Of a stretch of DNA of 64,000 nucleotides, positions 59,290-64,000 are shown in pieces; within the stretch, counting starts at the first letter, position 1; every line of letters begins with the position of its first letter. This DNA is from Legionellaceae bacterium (lineage in GTDB: Bacteria > Pseudomonadota > Gammaproteobacteria > Legionellales > Legionellaceae). The DNA lies in contig JAFIFT010000023.1 of the NCBI GenBank assembly GCA_020831865.1, positions 79,002 to 143,001 of the forward strand. The letters run 5' to 3'. The position numbers were made by a program, and so were the translations under genes. The notes under the pieces were generated by a model. That model was not told the origin of the DNA. It saw only the letters and a program-made list of their open reading frames with translations, and ran no database searches.

Positions 59290-59916
59290 ATGGAAAGTAA
59301 AGTTAAAGAAACTTCATTACTCATTGATCCGGAAAATCGTTTAAAAGACATTTATGAAAGGTTATGTGAGCTTTTTGATAGGCCGCTATCAAAAAAAGAA
59401 ATTGATGAGATGGTTAAACCTTGGGGTAATTATGTTCGGGGCTATAATAGAGCAACAACAATAGATGCTGAGGAGGAACGCGAGCAACTTAAAAAAATTA
59501 TTAAGAAGCTAAATACAGGGCATGATGCGCTTAATGAATTAAAAGAATTTGATATGCATAGATTTAATCCCAGACTCAATGAGCAATTAATATTTGGTAA
59601 ATCCAATAGCCAGAATGATGCCATTTTACTAATTGAAGAACAGATTAGGATTGCAAAGGAAACTCATGCTTTTACCTTGCAAAAAAATAATACTTCCATA
59701 AACCAACAGCGACTAGAATCTATGGCTATGGTTTCTCTTTTTGTTCATGCTAATAAAAAATACGGCTTAAAACCACTTGATAAAGTGGGGCGTAGTAATA
59801 AAAATCCAGTTTTGGAATTTGTCAGGATTATTAGTGGTATTGAGGGCGATGAAAAAATTAATCGTCATTATGCAAAATATAAAAAATGGCAAGAGAATCC
59901 TGACATTTGGCCATAA
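59290..59916 (+). CDS. Unknown protein of the integrated element
   Basis: A 208-residue, charged, helical protein that I do not recognise. It begins MESKVKETSLLIDPENRLKD and has a stretch with LSKKEIDEMVKPWGNYVRGYNR and a lysine-rich amphipathic helix (EEREQLKKIIKKLNTGHDAL). No membrane segment, signal or catalytic motif is seen. It follows the integrase by 11 bases, with an alternative GTG start overlapping the integrase stop, so both are probably on one transcript. A hairpin with a T-run ends the unit at 59941-59988. It could be a regulator or accessory recombination factor, or satellite cargo; no evidence chooses. Confidence 0.6.
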   Translation: MESKVKETSLLIDPENRLKDIYERLCELFDRPLSKKEIDEMVKPWGNYVRGYNRATTIDAEEEREQLKKIIKKLNTGHDALNELKEFDMHRFNPRLNEQLIFGKSNSQNDAILLIEEQIRIAKETHAFTLQKNNTSINQQRLESMAMVSLFVHANKKYGLKPLDKVGRSNKNPVLEFVRIISGIEGDEKINRHYAKYKKWQENPDIWP

Positions 59917-59940
59917 TCGATAAAAAATCTATTTACCCCA

Positions 59941-59988
59941 GGAATTTGGTTTATTTAAACTCATTTAGATTGACTAAATTCCTTTTTT
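59941..59988 (+). terminator. Terminator after the integrase operon
   Basis: GGAATTTGGT pairs with ACTAAATTCC (one mismatch) around smaller nested stems (GTTTA/TAAAC and TTTAG/CTAAA) and is followed by six T. Confidence 0.65.
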
Positions 59989-60121
59989 CATCCCTCGTAA
60001 TTTTCTTTTTTCACACAGTTTTTTGTTCATTATTAATCCTTCAAAATAGTTCGTTCGGGTAGTTGAGAAGAACTCGAAAGTCATATGTATTCTGAATTTA
60101 ACAACTATTTTAGGAAGAGGC

Positions 60122-60313
60122 ATGAACAAAAATACTTTACTAATTTATCCAAAAACCGCTCAGGAAATTTTAGGTGTTGGTACCACTAAATTTTATGAAC
60201 TTAATAAACTGCCTGATTTCCCAAAAACCAGAAATCCTCTGGGTAAACGTCCCATGTATCTCAGAAAAGAAATAGAGGACTGGGTCGCTGGACTGGTATC
60301 TGAAAATCATTAA
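60122..60313 (+). CDS. AlpA-family regulator / excisionase-like protein
   Basis: A 63-residue winged-helix DNA-binding protein of the AlpA/MerR-excisionase group: LIYPKTAQEILGVGTTKFYE is the helix-turn-helix, LPDFPKTRNPLGKRPMYLRK the wing, and EIEDWVAGL the last helix. In P4-like elements AlpA controls integrase expression and excision; in gram-negative PICIs it is the master activator of the replication operon. It stands just upstream of the primase gene. An AGGAAGAGG site precedes the ATG. The 205-base gap before it (59917-60121) holds the terminator and presumably its promoter. Confidence 0.9.
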   Translation: MNKNTLLIYPKTAQEILGVGTTKFYELNKLPDFPKTRNPLGKRPMYLRKEIEDWVAGLVSENH

Positions 60314-60378
60314 AAAATTATCACGGAAGACCAACTCAGATATGTAAATAAAAAAGTTAGTCTAATAAATCAATGAGT

Positions 60379-60396
60379 CGAGGGCGGCAACCCTCG
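60379..60396 (+). promoter_or_regulatory. G/C-rich hairpin in the leader of the primase gene
   Basis: CGAGGG-CGGCAA-CCCTCG, a perfect 6-base stem, stands out in AT-rich surroundings 22 bases before the primase ATG. It may control translation or be a protein-binding site. Confidence 0.45.
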
Positions 60397-60417
60397 TAAC
60401 CATATTGAGAATTTAAG

Positions 60418-62934
60418 ATGAATGAGTTTAATACAGTTTTAGATAAAATTGAAGTTTCGTTTAATCCGCATGGGGCACAACACACAACTACTTACACCAA
60501 TATTACAGGTCGTGAATTATTGGGTAAATTGAAAATACCACGCATAGGCGATAAAGATGGCTCCCATTTTTTACGTACAAGCTTAAAACATAATACTGAT
60601 GGAAAATATTTATCACGGGGGGATGATCATTGCACACAAGAAGCTTGGCTAATAATTATTGACGTAGACAAGGCAACCGCATCCCCACAGACTGTTCATG
60701 AGGCTTTAAAGCAGGCTGATATAGCTCATATTATTACGGGCACCCATTCATATTATGCTAAGGATGAAAATCGCTTTCGCATTTTATTATTGAGCAACGA
60801 GGCCTACCGAAAAGACCAATTAGAGCCAACTAGCGAAGCTGTTATAGAAACCATTAATTGCTTTCTAACTACCGGATTTGTTGAATATGCTAAGGAAAAT
60901 AAAAAGTATTCTCAGCCGTGGTTCACCCCCAGCATGCCACAAGATTGTGAAAAGACAGTTTTGTATCTTGAATATACCGAAGGCCAGCTCTTTCAAGTGA
61001 GAAATAAACAAGCACCTCAAAACATTAGCCAAGCTCCCTCGCGGAGTTTATCCTTAAAGCAAGGACAAATCTCACCAATTACAGAATGGAATAATCAATT
61101 TCCTGTAGAGTATGTACTCCAAGAGCATGGCTATAAACTGGTATTGAGAAATAATCAATCTTATAGATGGTTATCCCCTGACTCAACCAGCGGTCAAGGG
61201 GGAGTTATCGAGGATCGCACCACAGGCAAGGTATTTAGCCACCATAATGACTGCTTAAATGACGGGTATGCCCATGATTCATTTGATGTTATGAGGCTGC
61301 TTAAAGGCCTATCCTTTGAGGATGCTGTTAAATTTGCAAGTAAGCATACAAAAGCACCTGACGGGCGGACAATTGATGAATATCATAAACATCTGCTCAG
61401 AAAAAACAAACCAGCAGAAAACAAAGCACCTTCTCAAATTTCATTTGAAGCATACCAGCCATTTAATAATGAACTCTTACCAGTTGAAAATGTACCTTAT
61501 GACGCATTGCCGGATATTCTAGGCGATTTTATCAAAGAACAATCGCTTATTAGAGGTTGTTCTGATGATTACATTTTGGTTTCATTGCTGGCAAGAATGG
61601 GGTGCGTATTCTCAGGGAAAATGCAGATAGCACTGACAAGAAAAACTGGTTGGTGTGCCTCACCTAATTTTTTTTGGGCAATGATTGGAGATCCATCATC
61701 TGGCAAATCCAATGCGCTTAGCGCAATTAACAAACCCATCCAATTACTTAGCGAAAATGCGCGAATTAAATACAAAAAAGAGATTGAAGAATATCTACAC
61801 AGTCTCGCACTTATCGAATCCAAAATTTCTACTGCTAAAAAAGGCATGGAAGCCGAGGGGAAAAAAGCCAAAGCAAAACCCGATGTTGTTACTAAATTTG
61901 AAAATTCATTTAAAGCAAATATGCAAGAACTGGCTGAGCTAGAAGAGCAAAAACCCAAACAAAAACGGTATACTGTCACAAAAACAACTATTGAAAAATT
62001 AATCTTAATTTTAGAAGAAAACCCAGAGGGGATCATGTTAGAGGTTGATGAATTATCCTCATCGTTTGTCAGGTTGTCAAAAGATGAACATGCTGACGAA
62101 CGGGGATTATATCTTTCAGGATTTAATGGCGGCATTCAATACCCCTATGACACTGTAAAACGTGGAACTGTATTTATTCAAAGGTTGTTACTGAGCATAT
62201 TTGGTGGAATTCAGCCCTCTAGGCTCAAGCGCTTCCTAAATGAAGCAAGAACAGGATTTCAAGATGATGGAATGCTTCAGCGTTTTCAAGGCGTCGTCTA
62301 TCCTGATAAAAACACCCGAAAACTTGAAGATAAGCAGGCTTCTATATTCTTGATTAATAGAATTGATGAGTTGTTTTCTAATCTGGACTGTTTGCCAGCA
62401 GATACCATATTACGTCTTGATGATACTGCGCAAGAACTATTTGATGAATGGCGGCATGAAACCACAGAAATCGCACAAGCACTTGGTCATCCATATGAGG
62501 CACATTTGGTTAAATCATATGAGTTTGTTGCGTCTTTAGCGGTTTACCTTTATCTGGCCGAGAACAACGGGAAATTAACATTTGATAAACAAGTATCCAC
62601 CAAGCAAATTTTAAGCGCTATAAAACTCGGCACTTACTTCTTTAGTCATGCAAAACGTATGTATGGCTTAGTATACAAGGACAATTTACCCGCTCGATCT
62701 TTATCTGAAAAATTAGCAAAGCTGGTGTGCGCCAATACAGCAAAAAATGAACACTATGACTCAGTAATGAAGTTGTATTTCTTTTCTCGCAGTCAAATTA
62801 GATCAAAGGACTGGGCAGACTTAACGACCAAAGAGGAAAGACGAGAAGCAATTATAGCGTTGATAAAGTTTGGTTATATATCAAAACCGCATGGCAATAA
62901 ATACTACATCAATCCTGATTATTTAAATGAGTAA
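60418..62934 (+). CDS. Primase/helicase-like DUF3987 replication protein
   Basis: An 838-residue protein that looks like the replication initiator of the element. Residues of about 1-190 have features of an archaeo-eukaryotic-type primase: the acidic motif AWLIIIDVDKA (about 76-85) and ITGTHSYYAKDENRFRILLL. The region at 220-330 resembles a small DNA-binding/primase C-terminal module (SFDVMRLLKGLSFEDAVKFA). From about 360 a DUF3987 helicase-like domain follows, with Walker A in IGDPSSGKSNAL (about 423-431), a long charged coiled insertion, Walker B EGIMLEVDELS (about 541) and FGGIQPSRLKRFL. Such fused primase-helicases drive autonomous replication of P4-like satellites. The ATG has only a weak GAG site, behind a hairpin. 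Confidence 0.8.
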   Translation: MNEFNTVLDKIEVSFNPHGAQHTTTYTNITGRELLGKLKIPRIGDKDGSHFLRTSLKHNTDGKYLSRGDDHCTQEAWLIIIDVDKATASPQTVHEALKQADIAHIITGTHSYYAKDENRFRILLLSNEAYRKDQLEPTSEAVIETINCFLTTGFVEYAKENKKYSQPWFTPSMPQDCEKTVLYLEYTEGQLFQVRNKQAPQNISQAPSRSLSLKQGQISPITEWNNQFPVEYVLQEHGYKLVLRNNQSYRWLSPDSTSGQGGVIEDRTTGKVFSHHNDCLNDGYAHDSFDVMRLLKGLSFEDAVKFASKHTKAPDGRTIDEYHKHLLRKNKPAENKAPSQISFEAYQPFNNELLPVENVPYDALPDILGDFIKEQSLIRGCSDDYILVSLLARMGCVFSGKMQIALTRKTGWCASPNFFWAMIGDPSSGKSNALSAINKPIQLLSENARIKYKKEIEEYLHSLALIESKISTAKKGMEAEGKKAKAKPDVVTKFENSFKANMQELAELEEQKPKQKRYTVTKTTIEKLILILEENPEGIMLEVDELSSSFVRLSKDEHADERGLYLSGFNGGIQYPYDTVKRGTVFIQRLLLSIFGGIQPSRLKRFLNEARTGFQDDGMLQRFQGVVYPDKNTRKLEDKQASIFLINRIDELFSNLDCLPADTILRLDDTAQELFDEWRHETTEIAQALGHPYEAHLVKSYEFVASLAVYLYLAENNGKLTFDKQVSTKQILSAIKLGTYFFSHAKRMYGLVYKDNLPARSLSEKLAKLVCANTAKNEHYDSVMKLYFFSRSQIRSKDWADLTTKEERREAIIALIKFGYISKPHGNKYYINPDYLNE

Positions 62935-62958
62935 TTTTTTAGTGTTTACAGATATAGA

Positions 62959-63011
62959 CCCTACATAGCCGACAATTGATAAATTAATGCACATATGTGG
63001 GTGATGTAGGG
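62959..63011. repeat. Inverted repeat downstream of the primase gene
   Basis: CCCTACAT (62959-62966) and ATGTAGGG (63004-63011) are perfect complements; allowing one inserted base, the arms extend to TAGA/TCTA. The palindrome ACATATGT lies inside. It could be a transcript end or part of a replication origin. Confidence 0.6.
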
Positions 63012-63059
63012 CTCTATTCTAAGAAAATAAAAAATTCACTTATTTTTGGAGGGATATAC

Positions 63060-63305
63060 ATGAACAAATGGGACTTGAGGTTACAGGAAGAATTAAAGAA
63101 ACTACCAGTTGATTTATACCATTTTGTACAGCGATGTTGCGTAGGTTTCTCTGTTAATGGCCAACAGGTTATTGATCATCTGCTGTCAGTAGATGATGAA
63201 CAAGATATAATCAATGGGGATACTCCCGCTGATTCGTTACAACTACACATTAAATTATGGATCGAGGGCGGTATGCCCCATTATTCTGGAAAACAGCTTG
63301 GCTAA
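63060..63305 (+). CDS. Small acidic protein of unknown function
   Basis: An 81-residue soluble protein starting MNKWDLRLQEELKKLPVDLY. It is acidic, has two adjacent cysteines (QRCCVGF) and no known motif. A very strong GGAGGG site eight bases before the ATG indicates good translation; the open frame further upstream is ignored for that reason. It stands between the primase and the small-terminase gene, the place where satellites often carry regulators that hijack helper-phage packaging, but nothing in the sequence proves such a role. Confidence 0.6.
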   Translation: MNKWDLRLQEELKKLPVDLYHFVQRCCVGFSVNGQQVIDHLLSVDDEQDIINGDTPADSLQLHIKLWIEGGMPHYSGKQLG

Positions 63306-63320
63306 TTAGGAGTTATCGTT

Positions 63321-63656
63321 ATGAAATCCGTATCTAAAAAAGGCAGGCCAACAATATATTCGACTAAACTTGCGGATGAGATCTGCAACAAAATTGCTTC
63401 AACCAGTAATGGACTTAAAAAACTTTGCGCTGAAAACTCACACTGGCCTAATAAAGACACTATTTTCACTTGGTTGAAAGACAATAAGGAATTTTCCGAC
63501 CAATATGCGCGAGCAAAAAGATCTCAGATTGAATGTGTAGTAGATGACTTATTAGAAATTGCTGATGATGATTCCAATGATTGCCTACTTCCTACATTCC
63601 CGCGATCTCCTCTGGAATTCCATAAATTTGACAAGCAGTGGCGCCAAACAGCCTAA
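63321..63656 (+). pseudogene. Phage small terminase subunit, 3' part replaced by an IS
   Basis: The first 85 or so residues match the small terminase type with a homeodomain-like DNA-binding part: KKGRPTIYSTKLADEICNKI, then KDTIFTWLKDNKEFSDQYAR and AKRSQIECVVDDLLEIADDD. Small terminases recognise the packaging site on phage DNA. From about residue 90 the frame continues into sequence that is also the end of the transposase gene on the other strand (PTFPRSPLEF...), so the natural C-terminus is lost. AGGAG precedes the ATG. The insertion point is near 63580-63600; whether the rest of the gene lies beyond the IS cannot be seen. Confidence 0.7.
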
Positions 63657-64000
63657 TAATTTTACACCTGAGGTCATTTAAGTTCGTAATCATTGCAGTC
63701 ACTGCCGTTGTAACGATAGATATGCCTTCCATGCATTGAAATAACCACTTAACAGTGGGGTTATTAATTGGTTTTCCTAACTGATTAGGAACCGTTTCAC
63801 CTGATTCCTGGAGTGTTTTTCGCACACGATATTGCGCAAAATTATAAACGAGCAAACATAATGTCATAATCGTCATCAATGCTTCGATTCGTCGTCTGGT
63901 TTTCACGAAAAATGAATCAATCATGAACCAAGGGTCTTTTAAAAAGCGAAAACCTCCTTCAACTACTTGTTGTTCTTTGTATTGTGTTAAGATTTTTTCA
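63592..64000 (-). mobile_element. IS1634-like transposase, C-terminal part (runs off the right edge)
   Basis: The minus-strand frame is open from the right edge to a TAG at 63592-63594. Translation shows EKILTQYKEQQVVEGGFRFL followed by KDPWFMIDSFFVKTRRRIEAL, the C-terminal signature of IS1634/IS4-group DDE transposases, then VYNFAQYRVRKTLQESGE. The N-terminal domain and DDE residues lie outside the window. The stop codon falls inside the terminase-like frame, so the IS end is within a few tens of bases of 63592; I could not identify the terminal inverted repeat. Confidence 0.8.

Larger units (their letters stand above)
57794..64000. mobile_element. Integrated element at tRNA-Leu, PICI/P4-satellite-like (right end outside the window)
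   Basis: Directly after tRNA-Leu the composition becomes AT-rich and the genes change to integrase, AlpA-type regulator, DUF3987 primase/helicase-like protein and phage small terminase, all on the plus strand, with an IS at the right edge. No structural phage genes are visible. The left attachment site should be the tRNA 3' end; attR is not in the window. Confidence 0.8.

Noticed and set aside
63592..63924. 110-codon ORF taken as a complete small gene
   Set aside because: The frame stays open to the right edge and matches a transposase C-terminus, so it is part of a larger gene.

Overview
The window is a bacterial chromosome segment, most likely from a Legionella relative (Legionellales, Gammaproteobacteria). 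The evidence is a tandem pair of Legionella-type major outer membrane proteins with the N-terminal two-cysteine signature, a DUF3573-type outer membrane protein, an EnhB-like exported protein, a Pht-like MFS transporter, a Wip-like phosphatase, a Sel1-repeat protein with a nuclear-localisation-like tail, and two close matches to the PmrA box that controls Dot/Icm effector genes in Legionella. Base composition looks balanced (near 50% GC by eye) from 1 to about 57.8 kb and clearly AT-richer after that. Species cannot be named from this sequence.

Layout. 1-1.5 kb: start of polA and lpxD, both on the minus strand. 1.8-6.1 kb: an effector-like block with a Sel1-repeat protein, a PPP-fold phosphatase with a membrane tail, and a stand-alone receiver domain behind a PmrA-like box. 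6.3-10.4 kb: outer membrane proteins. 10.7-19 kb: metabolic and stress genes, including the run motY / pyrC-rnt / peroxiredoxin / grxD / sodB / argD. 18.5-25.2 kb: rlmB-rnr, EnhB-like, a SulP transporter with STAS and cyclic-nucleotide-binding domains, and DUF4254. 25.3-32.3 kb: the complete ATP synthase operon atpIBEFHAGDC. 32.4-36.7 kb: the dolP-diaA-yraN-lpoA/rsmI cluster in the same order as in E. coli. 38.4-48.8 kb: the replication-origin neighbourhood, mnmE-yidC-yidD-rnpA-rpmH on the minus strand, then oriC with three perfect DnaA boxes, then dnaA-dnaN-recF-gyrB on the plus strand. 48.9-57.6 kb: a GMP reductase-type enzyme, a second PmrA-box gene, a transporter paired with a degenerate AstE/aspartoacylase homologue, aquaporin Z, a coiled-coil membrane protein, an exported retropepsin-like protein and yaaA.

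From tRNA-Leu(CAG) at 57.8 kb to the right edge lies an integrated element: P4-type integrase, an unknown gene, an AlpA-type regulator, an 838-residue primase/helicase-like DUF3987 protein, a small ORF and a phage-type small-terminase gene whose 3' part is replaced by an IS1634-like transposase running off the window. Integrase, AlpA, primase-helicase and small terminase without other phage genes in view resembles a phage satellite (PICI-like). This element and the two matching PmrA-type promoters are the most interesting content. All names come from recognising family motifs by eye; no database search was run.
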